64,000 bases of DNA from Streptomyces sp. DH12 (GTDB lineage Bacteria > Actinomycetota > Actinomycetes > Streptomycetales > Streptomycetaceae): NCBI RefSeq assembly GCF_020873895.1, contig NZ_JAHWGT010000010.1, forward strand, positions 62,001 through 126,000. The letters run 5' to 3'. The translations under genes and the position numbers were made by a program. Shown one piece after another: positions 27,977 to 36,068 of the stretch. The first letter of the stretch is position 1. Each line of letters begins with the position of its first letter. Below the pieces are notes generated by a model. It did no database searches. It worked only from the letters and a program-made list of their open reading frames with translations, and had not been told where the DNA came from.

Positions 27977-29589
27977 CCGCCGCAGCCGTGACCGCCGCAG
28001 CCGCCGCCGGCCCGCCCGTGACCGCCCCGGCCGTCACCGGCGCACCCGCGACCGCGGCCGACCTCGCCGGGCCGACCGCCGCGCCCGCCGCCGACGTCGT
28101 CCAGGCCGTCGACTGGGTGGCCATCGCGCCGCCGACCCTCGTCGCCGTCGTCGGCCTCGCCGTCCTCGTCGCCGACCTGTTCCTCCCGGCGCGGCGCAAG
28201 CCCGTCCTCGCCTGGGCGGCGATCGCCGGCCTCGCCGCCGCGCTCGCCACGCTCGTACCGCTCCGCGCGGGCGACCGCTCCACCTTCTGCCTGACCGCGG
28301 CCCCGGGCGCCTGCAGTTACACCGCCGACCACTTCACGCTGGCGATCCAGCTCCTCGTCCTCGGCGGGGCCCTCCTCACGGCGCTCCTGTCCGCCACGCT
28401 CACCAGGGACGAACTCCCGGCCGGCGAGTACTGGTTCCTGCTGCTGTCCTCCGCGGCCGGCGCGGCCCTCCTGCCCGCCTCACGCGACCTGGCGACCCTC
28501 GTCGTGGCCCTGGAGGTGGCCTCCCTCCCGGCCTTCGCGCTGGTCGGCCTGAAGCGCGGCGACCGCATGTCGGGGGAGGCCGCGCTGAAGTTCTTCCTCT
28601 CCTCGGTCACGGCGACCGCCGTCACCCTCCTCGGCGTGAGCTTCGTGTACGCCGCCACCGGCACCCTCCACCTGACGGAGATCTCCGCGCAGCTCGACGA
28701 CGTCCCCGCGCAGCTCGGTACGCTCGCGAAGGCGGGCGTCGCCCTCACGCTCGTCGGCTTCGCCTTCAAGACGGCCGCCGCTCCGTTCCACTTCTGGGTG
28801 CCCGACACCTACGTCGGCGCCCCCCTGCCCGTCGCCGCGTACCTGTCCGTGGTCGGCAAGGCGGTCGGCTTCACCGGCCTCGTCCTGGTGACCGTCGTCG
28901 CCTTCCCGTCGTACGCCGACGTGTGGGGTCCGGCGCTCGCCGTGCTGGCCGCCCTGACCATGACCGTCGGCAACGTCGCCGCGCTGCGGCAGGTCTCCAC
29001 GCGCGCGTTCAGCGCGGTACGGCTCCTCGCCTGGTCGTCCGTCGGGCAGGCCGGCTACCTCCTGGTGCCGATCGCCGCCGCCGCGTACTCCAGCGACGAC
29101 CAGGTCGGCGCCACCGTCGCCTACGCGCTGGTGTACGCCGTCGTGAACCTCGGGGCCTTCGCGGTCGCCGCCGTCGTCGCCCGCACCCACCCGGCCAACC
29201 GGATCGCCGACTACCGGGGCCTGTACGCGTCCCGCCCGGTGACCGCCCTGGCCATGGGCTTCTTCCTGCTGTGCCTGGCCGGCCTCCCGCCGGGCGTCAT
29301 CGGCCTGTTCGCCAAGGTCGTCGTCTTCTCCGCGGCCGTCGACGCGGGCCTCGGCTGGCTGGCCGTCGTGATGGGCGTCAACGTCGTCATCGCGCTCGTC
29401 TACTACCTGCGCTGGACCGCCGTCCTCTTCCGGGCCCCGGACGCCGTCCCCGACGGGGCGCAGGCCCCGGTCCGGCACCGGGCGCCCGCCACCCTCACCG
29501 CGGCTGTCGCACTGACAGCCGTCGGTGGCCTGCTGCTCTCTGGCTACCCGCAGCCGGTGCTCCGCTTCGCGGCCACCACGCTCTTCTGA
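27973..29589 (+). CDS. nuoN: NADH-quinone oxidoreductase subunit N (second, reduced complex I)
   Basis: 538 residues, last gene of the reduced nuo set. After a variable Ala/Thr-rich N-terminus (about 1-45) come fourteen helices. Key residues: ALEVASLPAFALVGLKRGDRMSGEAALKFFLSS (Glu and Lys), FAFKTAAAPFHFWVPDTYVGAPLPVAAYLSVVGKA (Lys, and PLPV where most NuoN have TPVT), LLAWSSVGQAGYLL. It differs widely from the NuoN at 179, so the two loci are old paralogues rather than a recent duplication. GTG start preceded by AGGAGG at 6 nt. Confidence 0.95.
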   Translation: MTAAAVTAAAAAGPPVTAPAVTGAPATAADLAGPTAAPAADVVQAVDWVAIAPPTLVAVVGLAVLVADLFLPARRKPVLAWAAIAGLAAALATLVPLRAGDRSTFCLTAAPGACSYTADHFTLAIQLLVLGGALLTALLSATLTRDELPAGEYWFLLLSSAAGAALLPASRDLATLVVALEVASLPAFALVGLKRGDRMSGEAALKFFLSSVTATAVTLLGVSFVYAATGTLHLTEISAQLDDVPAQLGTLAKAGVALTLVGFAFKTAAAPFHFWVPDTYVGAPLPVAAYLSVVGKAVGFTGLVLVTVVAFPSYADVWGPALAVLAALTMTVGNVAALRQVSTRAFSAVRLLAWSSVGQAGYLLVPIAAAAYSSDDQVGATVAYALVYAVVNLGAFAVAAVVARTHPANRIADYRGLYASRPVTALAMGFFLLCLAGLPPGVIGLFAKVVVFSAAVDAGLGWLAVVMGVNVVIALVYYLRWTAVLFRAPDAVPDGAQAPVRHRAPATLTAAVALTAVGGLLLSGYPQPVLRFAATTLF

Positions 29590-29910
29590 CCCTCCCGCCC
29601 GGCCCCGACCGACCGGGGCCGGGCCCGCCTGCCCTCCGCTCTCCTCCGCCCCACCCGGCCCTGCCGTGCCCACGGCCTTGCCGTGCCCACGGCCTTGCCG
29701 TGCCCACGGCCTTGCCGTGCCCCCGGCCCAGTAGTGCCCCACCCCGTCGGCCGCGTCGTGTCCCGTCACCCGTCCGGCGCAGCGCCCGACCCGGCGCGCG
29801 CAAGGGAACCAGCCACTCCCGCCTCGCGTTGACCAGTACGGGAGGGTCCACTGGACAGTGGGGCAACACCAGCGAAAGGTTCCCCTACCGCACCACTTGG
29901 AGGGCGTACC
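29590..29910. other. intergenic region, nuoN to htpX
   Basis: 321 bp. Holds a 17-bp tandem repeat (29659-29726) and, nearer htpX, presumably its promoter. No clear terminator stem is seen after nuoN apart from the CCGGGGCCGGG-type word at 29613-29625. Confidence 0.55.
29659..29726. repeat. 17-bp tandem repeat, four copies
   Basis: CCYTGCCGTGCCCACGG repeated at 29659, 29676, 29693 and 29710; two internal copies are identical and the outer ones differ by one base each. Each unit contains CCGTGCCCACGG, itself an inverted repeat, so the array can form serial hairpins. Confidence 0.95.
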
Positions 29911-30774
29911 GTGCACCGCCGGCACAACGGGCTGAGGACCGCCGTACTCCTCGGAGGACTGTCCGCGATCATCGTCCTGATCGGCAGCTTCTTCGGGCGC
30001 ACGGGCCTGGTCGTCGCCGTCCTCGTCGCTCTCGGAACGAACGCGTACGCCTACTGGAACAGCGACAGGATCGCCCTGCGCGCGATGCGGGCCCGGCCGG
30101 TCAGCGAGTTCGAGGCGCCGCAGCTGTACCGGATGGTCCGCGAGCTGTCCACCCAGGCCCGGCAGCCGATGCCGAGGCTGTACATCTCCCCGACCCAGGC
30201 GCCCAACGCCTTCGCGACGGGCCGCAACCCCCGCAACGCCGCCGTCTGCTGCACCGAGGGCATCCTGCGCCTCCTGGACGAGCGGGAACTCCGCGGGGTC
30301 ATCGGACACGAGCTGAGCCACGTCTACAACCGGGACATCCTCATCTCGTCGGTCGCCGGAGCGCTCGCCTCCGTGATCGTGTTCCTGGTGAACTTCGCCT
30401 GGCTCATCCCGATCGGCCGCTCCGACGACGAGGAGGGCCCCGGCCTTCTCGGCATGCTGCTGATCATGATCCTGGGGCCGCTCGCCGCCTCGGTCATCCA
30501 GCTGGCGGTCAGCCGCTCCCGCGAGTACGAGGCGGACGCGTCCGGCGCCAGGCTCACCGGCGACCCGCTCGCCCTCGCCGCCGCCCTGCGGAAGCTGGAG
30601 GCCGGTACGCAGCGGCTGCCCCTGCCCCCCGAACCGCGGATCGAGACGGCGAGCCACATGATGATCGCCAACCCCTTCCGGCCCGGACAGGGCATGTCCC
30701 GCATGTTCTCCACCCACCCGCCGATGGCGGAACGCATCGCCCGGCTCGAACAGATGGCAGGCCATCGCCCGTGA
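29911..30774 (+). CDS. htpX: HtpX-like M48 membrane metalloprotease
   Basis: 287 residues. Two N-terminal helices (11-29 and 32-48), catalytic zinc motif HELSH at 133-137, two more helices (about 143-168 and 178-200), then SREYEAD with the third zinc ligand E205. The active site faces the cytosol; these proteases remove misfolded membrane proteins. The conserved [12 protein letters not shown]-type C-terminus is present. GTG start with GGAGGG upstream. Overlaps the YccF gene by 4 bp, so probably one transcript. Its position directly after the second nuo locus is the usual Streptomyces arrangement. Confidence 0.95.
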   Translation: MHRRHNGLRTAVLLGGLSAIIVLIGSFFGRTGLVVAVLVALGTNAYAYWNSDRIALRAMRARPVSEFEAPQLYRMVRELSTQARQPMPRLYISPTQAPNAFATGRNPRNAAVCCTEGILRLLDERELRGVIGHELSHVYNRDILISSVAGALASVIVFLVNFAWLIPIGRSDDEEGPGLLGMLLIMILGPLAASVIQLAVSRSREYEADASGARLTGDPLALAAALRKLEAGTQRLPLPPEPRIETASHMMIANPFRPGQGMSRMFSTHPPMAERIARLEQMAGHRP

Positions 30775-31163
30775 AGACGATCCTCAACCTCATCTGGCTG
30801 GTACTCAGCGGCTTCTGGCTCTTCCTCGGTTACGTGGCGGCCGGTCTGCTGCTCTGCGTCACGATCATCGGCATCCCGTTCGGCGTCGCCGCCTTCCGCA
30901 TCGGCGGCTACGCGCTCTGGCCGTTCGGTCGCACCGTCGTCGACCGGCGGGGCGCGGGCGCGCCCTCCTTCGTCGGCAACGTCCTGTGGCTGGTCCTGGC
31001 CGGCTGGTGGCTGGCCCTCGGCCACATCGTCACCGGCGTCGCCCTGTGCGTGACGATCATCGGCATCCCACTCGGCATCGCGAACTTCAAGCTGATCCCG
31101 GTGTCCCTGCTGCCGCTCGGCAAGGACGTCGTCTCCAGCGACCAGCCGTTCGCGGCGCGCTGA
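30771..31163 (+). CDS. YccF-domain inner membrane protein
   Basis: 130 residues made of two YccF repeats: [41 protein letters not shown] and [39 protein letters not shown]. Each repeat has a helical hairpin ending in the TIIGIP(F/L)G signature. About four membrane segments. Function unknown in the whole family. GTG start is translationally coupled to htpX. Confidence 0.93.
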   Translation: MKTILNLIWLVLSGFWLFLGYVAAGLLLCVTIIGIPFGVAAFRIGGYALWPFGRTVVDRRGAGAPSFVGNVLWLVLAGWWLALGHIVTGVALCVTIIGIPLGIANFKLIPVSLLPLGKDVVSSDQPFAAR

Positions 31164-31218
31164 CCGCGGTTATCCACAGGCTGTGACGGTTGTCGGCACG
31201 ATGCGGCACCATGAAGCC

Positions 31219-31419
31219 ATGACCGACTACGCAGCGTCACGACGTACGGGGTCTCGCCCCACCGCGCCGGGGGCCAGGCCCGCACCCGGGGCCGCATCCG
31301 GAGCCATGCGCGCGCCCGAAGCCCGCCCCGCCGCCGGACCGCTCCGCCTCCGCCCCCGCCACCTCGCCACCCGCCCACGCACCGGCCACGACGGCACCCG
31401 TATACGCACCCGCGCGTGA
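31219..31419 (+). CDS. possible small Arg/Pro/Ala-rich protein
   Basis: A 66-codon frame starting MTDYAASRRTGSRP and rich in Arg, Pro and Ala. There is no clear ribosome binding site and no recognised domain; the composition is what random high-GC DNA gives. It sits between convergent genes. Listed because the ATG and first dozen codons look gene-like; likely not functional. Confidence 0.2.
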   Translation: MTDYAASRRTGSRPTAPGARPAPGAASGAMRAPEARPAAGPLRLRPRHLATRPRTGHDGTRIRTRA

Positions 31420-31433
31420 CACCCGGCCCGCCG

Positions 31434-32690
31434 TCACATCCCCCAGCGGTCCCGCTGCCCGCCGACGCCCGCCCGCGCCGCGTACAGCAGAGCCCCGACC
31501 GCCAGCACGGCCGCGCCCGCCAGCACCGTGCCGAGCGGCAGGGAGAACGCCAGGACCAGGCACCCCACGAGCCCTCCCACCGCGAGCAGGCGCACCCGGG
31601 ACGCCCCCGCCACGAGCGTCCACGCCGAAGCGTTGGCGACCGCGTAATACACGAGCACACCGAAGGAGGAGAAGCCGATCACGGCCCGCAGGTCGGCGGT
31701 CGCCGCCACCACCGCGACGATCGCACCCACCGCGAGCTCAGCGCGGTGCGGCACCCGGAAGCGCGGGTGGACGGCGGCGAGCCCCCGCGGCAGGTGCCCG
31801 TCGCGCGCCATGGCCAAGGTCGTCCGGGACACCCCGAGGACCAGCGCCAGCAGCGAGCCGAGCGCCGCCACCGCCGCCCCCACCCGCACCACCGGCACCA
31901 ACTCCTCGGCTCCGGCCGCGCGCACCGCGTCGGCCACGGGCGCCGAGGACCCGGCCACGCCACTCGCCCCCAGTACGGAGAGGACGGACACCGCCACGCA
32001 CGCGTACACGACCAGCACGATCCCCAACGCCAGCGGGACCGCCCGCGGGATCGTCCGCCCGGGGTCGCGCACCTCCTCGCCGAGCGTCGCGATCCTGGCG
32101 TACCCGGCGAACGCGAAGAACAGCAGCCCCGCCGCCTCCACCACCCCGCCCACCGAGACGTCGGTCCCCGGCTCCAGCCGGCCGAGGTCCGCAGCGCCCG
32201 AACCGAGGGAGGCCACCACGACGGCGGCCAGCACGGCCAGCACCACCGCCACGATCCACCGCGTCGCCAGCGCCGACTTCTGCACCCCGCCGTAGTTGAC
32301 GGCCGTCAGCGCCACGACCGCCGCCACCGCCACCGCGTGCGCCTGCCCCGGCCACAGGTACACACCCACCGTCAGTGCCATCGCCGCGCACGACGCCGTC
32401 TTCCCCACGACGAACGCCCACCCCGCCAGGTACCCCCAGAAAGGACCCAGCCGCTCCCGCCCGTAGACGTACGTGCCGCCCGACGCCGGGTAGCGCGCGG
32501 CCAGGCGCGCAGAGGCCATCGCGTTGCAGTACGCGACGGCTGCGGCGAGCGCCAGACCCAGGAGCAGCCCGCCCCCGGCGGCCCGCGCCGCCGGCCCCAG
32601 CGCCGCGAAGACCCCGGCGCCCACCATGGAGCCCACACCGACGACCACCGCGTCGAAGAGCCCGAGCGACCGCTGCAGAGTGTGTGCCAT
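31434..32690 (-). CDS. APC-family amino acid permease
   Basis: 418 residues with about twelve helices. Starts LFDAVVVGVGSMVGAGVFAALGPAA, the substrate-binding GSMVGAG loop of helix 1 in amino acid/polyamine/organocation transporters; also ARYPASGGTYVYGRERLGPFWGYLAGW and LLFFAFAGYARIATLGEEVRDPGRTIPRAV (helix 6 FAFxG...E...P signature). Substrate not predictable. ATG at 32690. A single-gene unit, convergent with the htpX-yccF pair. Confidence 0.92.
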   Translation of the reverse strand: MAHTLQRSLGLFDAVVVGVGSMVGAGVFAALGPAARAAGGGLLLGLALAAAVAYCNAMASARLAARYPASGGTYVYGRERLGPFWGYLAGWAFVVGKTASCAAMALTVGVYLWPGQAHAVAVAAVVALTAVNYGGVQKSALATRWIVAVVLAVLAAVVVASLGSGAADLGRLEPGTDVSVGGVVEAAGLLFFAFAGYARIATLGEEVRDPGRTIPRAVPLALGIVLVVYACVAVSVLSVLGASGVAGSSAPVADAVRAAGAEELVPVVRVGAAVAALGSLLALVLGVSRTTLAMARDGHLPRGLAAVHPRFRVPHRAELAVGAIVAVVAATADLRAVIGFSSFGVLVYYAVANASAWTLVAGASRVRLLAVGGLVGCLVLAFSLPLGTVLAGAAVLAVGALLYAARAGVGGQRDRWGM

Positions 32691-32859
32691 GCGCCGCACC
32701 CTACTGACCAGCGCAACCACCCGGCCCGCACCGGCGTCCCCCACCACAGAGACACCGCGCGAACCGTACGGACCGCACGCACGAAACGGCGCCCCCGACA
32801 GCCCCCTGGCCGCGACAACCAACCCCACTGCCCCACGGCCCCGACGGAAGGAACACCGC

Positions 32860-33129
32860 GTGAGCGTCATCAGCTGGATCGTCCTGGGCCTCCTCGCCGG
32901 CGTCATCGCCAAGGTCCTGCTCCCCGGCCGCGACCCGGGCGGCCTGATCGGCACGACCCTCATCGGCATCACCGGCGCGTTCACCGGCGGCTGGATATCG
33001 GCCCGCTTCCTCGACCGGCCGATCAGCAACGACTTCTACGACGGCGCGACCTGGCTCGCGGCCATCGGCGGCTCCCTGGTCCTGCTGATCGCCTACCGCA
33101 TCCTGTTCGGCCACTCCAGGCCCCGCTGA
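32860..33129 (+). CDS. GlsB/YeaQ/YmgE-family small membrane protein
   Basis: 89 residues: ISWIVLGLLAGVIAKVLLPG, then GLIGTTLIGITGAFTGGWISA and LAAIGGSLVLLIAYRILFG give three helices with the family's G-rich pattern (GLxAGxIAKxxxPG, GxxGAFxGG). Often called transglycosylase-associated protein, though without known activity; stress-linked in other bacteria. GTG start preceded by GGAAGGAAC. Its 3' end is repeated in the array that follows. Confidence 0.9.
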   Translation: MSVISWIVLGLLAGVIAKVLLPGRDPGGLIGTTLIGITGAFTGGWISARFLDRPISNDFYDGATWLAAIGGSLVLLIAYRILFGHSRPR

Positions 33130-33216
33130 CCCTGAACCCCCCGCGGGGCTGACCCTGAACCCCCGCGGGGCTGACCCTCACCCCCCCCGCGGGGCTGACC
33201 TCACCCCTCCGCGGGC
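33126..33216. repeat. tandem repeat of about 23 bp, four copies
   Basis: Units of the form CTGACCCTGAACCCCCCGCGGGG follow the stop codon; the CCCCGCGGGG core is palindromic. The first unit takes in the stop codon of the YeaQ-like gene, as seen also at 8826. It ends at the stop of the convergent alkB gene and may act as a bidirectional terminator. Confidence 0.9.
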
Positions 33217-33893
33217 AGGCCCGTCTCCCTCAAGGTGAGGTTCAACCGCCCCGCCCGCATCCCCGTCCCCGGATCACCGGTGCCCGGGTAGACCTTCGGC
33301 ACCCCGTGGTACGCGTACCGCGACGGCCCGCCGAAGACGAAGAGGTCCCCCGACTCCAGCAGCACATCGGTGTAGGGCCGCCCCCGCGACTCCGTGTTCC
33401 CCCACCGGAACAGGCAACTGTCGCCGATGCTCAGGGACACCACCGGCGCGGAGGAACGCTCTTCGCGGTCCTGGTGCATGCCCATCCGGGCGTCCCCGTC
33501 GTAGAAGTTCACCAGCGCCGCGTCAGGCGCGTACCGATCGGCACGCACCCCGACCTCCGCCTCCGCCGCCTCCCCGAAGGCGGCGGCCACCGCCTCCCGC
33601 CCCAGGTCCGCGAGCCAACCGGGGAAGGGCGCCACCGGCGCGCCGTTCACGTCGTCCGCGGTCCGCGAGTACCGGTACGGCAGCCAGTGCCAGCCCAGGC
33701 ACACGGTCCGCACCGACATCACCCCGCCGCCCGGCAGAGCCGTGTGCCGCAGCGGCACAGGGCCGCGCGCCCACTCCCGGCACGCCTCCACCAGCTCCCG
33801 CCGGCGCCCCGCCGACAGCCACCCCGGCACGTGCACCGCGCCCGGCGCCACCTCGGCACGGCCCCGGCCCAGCGGGAACAGCGCCTGCGTCAC
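33201..33893 (-). CDS. alkB: AlkB-family 2-oxoglutarate/Fe(II) DNA dealkylase
   Basis: 230 residues. Iron ligands H140, D142 (MGMHQDREE) and H196 (AYHGVPK), 2-oxoglutarate-binding R216 and second Arg R222 (RAGRLNLTLRETG); also LVNFYDGDARMGMH and SLSIGDSCLFRWG typical of bacterial AlkB. Removes 1-methyladenine and 3-methylcytosine lesions by oxidative demethylation. Its GTG start overlaps the ogt stop by 4 bp, giving a two-gene alkylation-repair unit. The frame is open upstream through ogt but the coupled GTG gives the normal AlkB length. Confidence 0.94.
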   Translation of the reverse strand: MTQALFPLGRGRAEVAPGAVHVPGWLSAGRRRELVEACREWARGPVPLRHTALPGGGVMSVRTVCLGWHWLPYRYSRTADDVNGAPVAPFPGWLADLGREAVAAAFGEAAEAEVGVRADRYAPDAALVNFYDGDARMGMHQDREERSSAPVVSLSIGDSCLFRWGNTESRGRPYTDVLLESGDLFVFGGPSRYAYHGVPKVYPGTGDPGTGMRAGRLNLTLRETGLPAEG

Positions 33894-34393
33894 CGGACCA
33901 GCGCGCCCTCGATGCCGAGGAGGCGCTCCTTGCGCTCCGGGCCGGCCGCGTACCCGCGCAGCGAACCGTCCGCCCCGATCACCCGGTGACAGGGCCGCAC
34001 CACCAGCAGCGGGTTGCGTCCGATCGCCGTCCCCACGGCCCGAACCCCGGCCCCGGAGACCCCCACCCGCGCCGCGACCTCCCCGTACGAGGCGGTGGCA
34101 CCGTACGGGATGTCCTCCAGCGCCCGCCACACACGCCGCTGGAACTCGCTGCCGACCCCGCCGGCCGCCAACGGCACGTCGAACACCCGGCGGCGCCCCG
34201 CGAAGTACTCCTCCAACTGCGCCACGACCCGCTCGAACGCCCCCGGCGCGTGCCGCCACTCCTCGCGCACGGCCACCGCGCCCTTCTGCTCCGGCAGGGA
34301 CAGCGAGGCCAACGCGACAGCGCCGTCCCCGGTCTCCTCACCCACCAGCAACATGGCACCCAGCGGCCCCTCGACGCGCGCGTACACCGTCAT
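33890..34393 (-). CDS. ogt: methylated-DNA-[protein]-cysteine S-methyltransferase
   Basis: 167 residues. Suicide repair of O6-alkylguanine: acceptor C135 in the PCHRV motif (RNPLLVVRPCHRVIGADGSLRGYAAG), Arg finger in GVRAVGTAIGRNP, and the FQRRVWRALEDIPYGATASYGEVA helix-turn-helix. ATG 34393 preceded by AAGGA; an upstream in-frame ATG at 34468 would add unrelated sequence. Operon with alkB. No Ada-type regulator lies nearby. Confidence 0.95.
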   Translation of the reverse strand: MTVYARVEGPLGAMLLVGEETGDGAVALASLSLPEQKGAVAVREEWRHAPGAFERVVAQLEEYFAGRRRVFDVPLAAGGVGSEFQRRVWRALEDIPYGATASYGEVAARVGVSGAGVRAVGTAIGRNPLLVVRPCHRVIGADGSLRGYAAGPERKERLLGIEGALVR

Positions 34394-34485
34394 GGTCGGT
34401 CCTTTCTCTCCCCACCAGTCTGCTCCGCGCCGCCCGCCCGCCGCTGGCGGAAATCCGACACCAGGCACCGCACCCCGCGACGAGG

Positions 34486-34521
34486 CGGGGGCGGACCGGC
34501 CACTGGCCGCGTCCGCCCCCG
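34486..34521 (-). terminator. terminator of the yajQ gene
   Basis: 11-bp stem (34486-34496 with 34511-34521) enclosing a second small stem (CGGC/GCCG), 20-60 bp after the yajQ stop on the minus strand. Confidence 0.7.
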
Positions 34522-34544
34522 TCCCGCCCCGAAGACCGCCCGCG

Positions 34545-35033
34545 TCAGCGGTAGTTCACAAACTGGAGCGCGAAGTCGAAGTCCTTGCCCTTCAACAGCG
34601 CGATCACGGTCTGCAGGTCGTCCCGGCTCTTCGAACTGACCCGCAGCTCCTCGCCCTGCACCTGCGCCTTGACACCCTTGGGGCCCTCATCGCGGATGAT
34701 CTTCGCCACCTTCTTGGCGTTGTCCTGGGAGATGCCCTCCTGGATCGTCGCGAAGATCTTGTACTCCTTGCCGGAGAGCTGCGGCTCGCCCGTCTCCAGC
34801 GACTTCAGCGAGATCCCGCGCTTGACCAGCTTGGTCTCGAAGACGTCCAGGATCGCCTTGACCCGGTCCTCGGAGTTCGCCTGCATCAGGATCTTCTCGC
34901 CGGACCAGGAGATCGACGCGCCGACGTTCTTGAAGTCGTAGCGCTGGGAGATCTCCTTCGCCGCCTGGTTGAGGGCGTTGTCGACCTCCTGCCGCTCGAC
35001 CTTCGAGACGATGTCGAAACTGGAGTCGGCCAT
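34545..35033 (-). CDS. yajQ: YajQ-family nucleotide-binding protein
   Basis: 162 residues, exactly the family length: [34 protein letters not shown] at the N-terminus, [39 protein letters not shown] in the middle and [26 protein letters not shown] at the end. Two RRM-like folds. In some bacteria YajQ binds cyclic di-GMP or RNA; the role in Streptomyces is unknown. ATG with GGAG upstream. Single gene. Confidence 0.96.
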   Translation of the reverse strand: MADSSFDIVSKVERQEVDNALNQAAKEISQRYDFKNVGASISWSGEKILMQANSEDRVKAILDVFETKLVKRGISLKSLETGEPQLSGKEYKIFATIQEGISQDNAKKVAKIIRDEGPKGVKAQVQGEELRVSSKSRDDLQTVIALLKGKDFDFALQFVNYR

Positions 35034-35226
35034 GTCCTGTGGCTCCTTGCGTCGGGTGGTTGGGAGGGCGGCGGCCCAGCGCCGACCGCCACCCCAAGCC
35101 TAGCCACCCCCACCCGTCCCACGTACTGATCGAAATCGGTGGCGAACCACCCCCCGGGATCAGGTATCGTTTACGTCGTTGCCAGGGAGCACCGCCGAGA
35201 GGCGAGGCGCCAGGGCGACATCACAT

Positions 35227-35308
35227 GGCGGTGTGCCCGAGTGGCCAATGGGAGCGGACTGTAAATCCGTCGGCTTAGCCTACCCAGGTTCGAATCCTGG
35301 CGCCGCCA
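35227..35308 (+). tRNA. tRNA-Tyr (GTA)
   Basis: Class II tRNA of 82 nt without encoded CCA. Acceptor stem GGCGGTG/CGCCGCC, D arm, anticodon GTA in GGACTGTAAATCC, long variable arm and T loop GGTTCGAATCC. Discriminator A at 35308. Confidence 0.97.
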
Positions 35309-35316
35309 CGCGATGA

Positions 35317-35352
35317 CCCCCGTCGCTCTGCTGGAACGCAGAGCGACGGGGG
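35317..35352 (+). terminator. rho-independent terminator after tRNA-Tyr
   Basis: 15-bp perfect stem (35317-35331 with 35338-35352), 6-nt loop, followed by TTTT. One of the few classical U-tailed terminators here. Confidence 0.93.
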
Positions 35353-35377
35353 TTTTGTCGTACCGGATGTCAGGGCG

Positions 35378-36040
35378 TCAGTTGCCGGCCACGGCCTTTG
35401 TCGCGACCGTGATCGGGGTCGAGCCGCTGATCAGTTCCAGGGTCAGGCCCGCGGTGCCCGGGGTGTCGAGGAGTTCGGCGATGGTCGCCGCCACGTCGTC
35501 GCGGGGGATCGGGCCGCGGCCGGTGGAGGCCTCCAGCCGGACCAGCCCCGTGCCGGCGTCGTCGGTGAGCATGCCGGGGCGCAGGATCGTCCAGTCCAGG
35601 TCCGGCTTGCCGCGGACGTGCGCGTCGGCGGCGCCCTTGGCGCGCAGGTACGCGTCGAAGACCTCGTCGCCCGGGTGGTCCGGGTCGGCGCCCATGCTGG
35701 ACACCACAACGAGCCGCCGCACCCCCGCCCGCTGCGCCGCGTCGGCGAACAGGACCGCCGCGTCCCGGTCCACGGTCTCCTTGCGGTCCGCGCCGCTGCC
35801 CGGGCCGGCGCCCGCCGCGAAGACCGCCGCGCCGGCGCCCTGCAGGACCGCGGCGACCATCTCCAGGGACGCCGACTCCATGTCCAGGACGACCGGTTCG
35901 GCGCCCGCCTCCCGTAGGGCGTCGGCCTGTTCCGGTTTGCGGATGATGCCCGCGACCTCGTGCCCGGCCGCCGCCAGCAGGCGCTCCAGGCGCCGCGCGA
36001 TCCGACCGTGTCCTCCAGCGATGACGATACGCATGCTCAC
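35378..36040 (-). CDS. NAD(P)H-binding, SDR-like protein
   Basis: 220 residues. Rossmann start MRIVIAGGHGRIARRLERLL, then IIRKPEQADALREAGAEPVVLDME and RLVVVSSMGADPDHPG; belongs to the atypical short-chain reductases (NmrA/SDR_a5-like, as in YhfK-type proteins). LDWTILRPGMLTDDAGTGLV is the conserved C-terminal part, followed by a DDVAATIAELLDTPGT helix. No Ser-Tyr-Lys catalytic triad, so it may sense or bind dinucleotides. Start at GTG 36040 or ATG 36034. Function unknown. Confidence 0.88.
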   Translation of the reverse strand: MSMRIVIAGGHGRIARRLERLLAAAGHEVAGIIRKPEQADALREAGAEPVVLDMESASLEMVAAVLQGAGAAVFAAGAGPGSGADRKETVDRDAAVLFADAAQRAGVRRLVVVSSMGADPDHPGDEVFDAYLRAKGAADAHVRGKPDLDWTILRPGMLTDDAGTGLVRLEASTGRGPIPRDDVAATIAELLDTPGTAGLTLELISGSTPITVATKAVAGN

Positions 36041-36068
36041 GACCGTACGGCGCCGGAGCGCGGAACGC

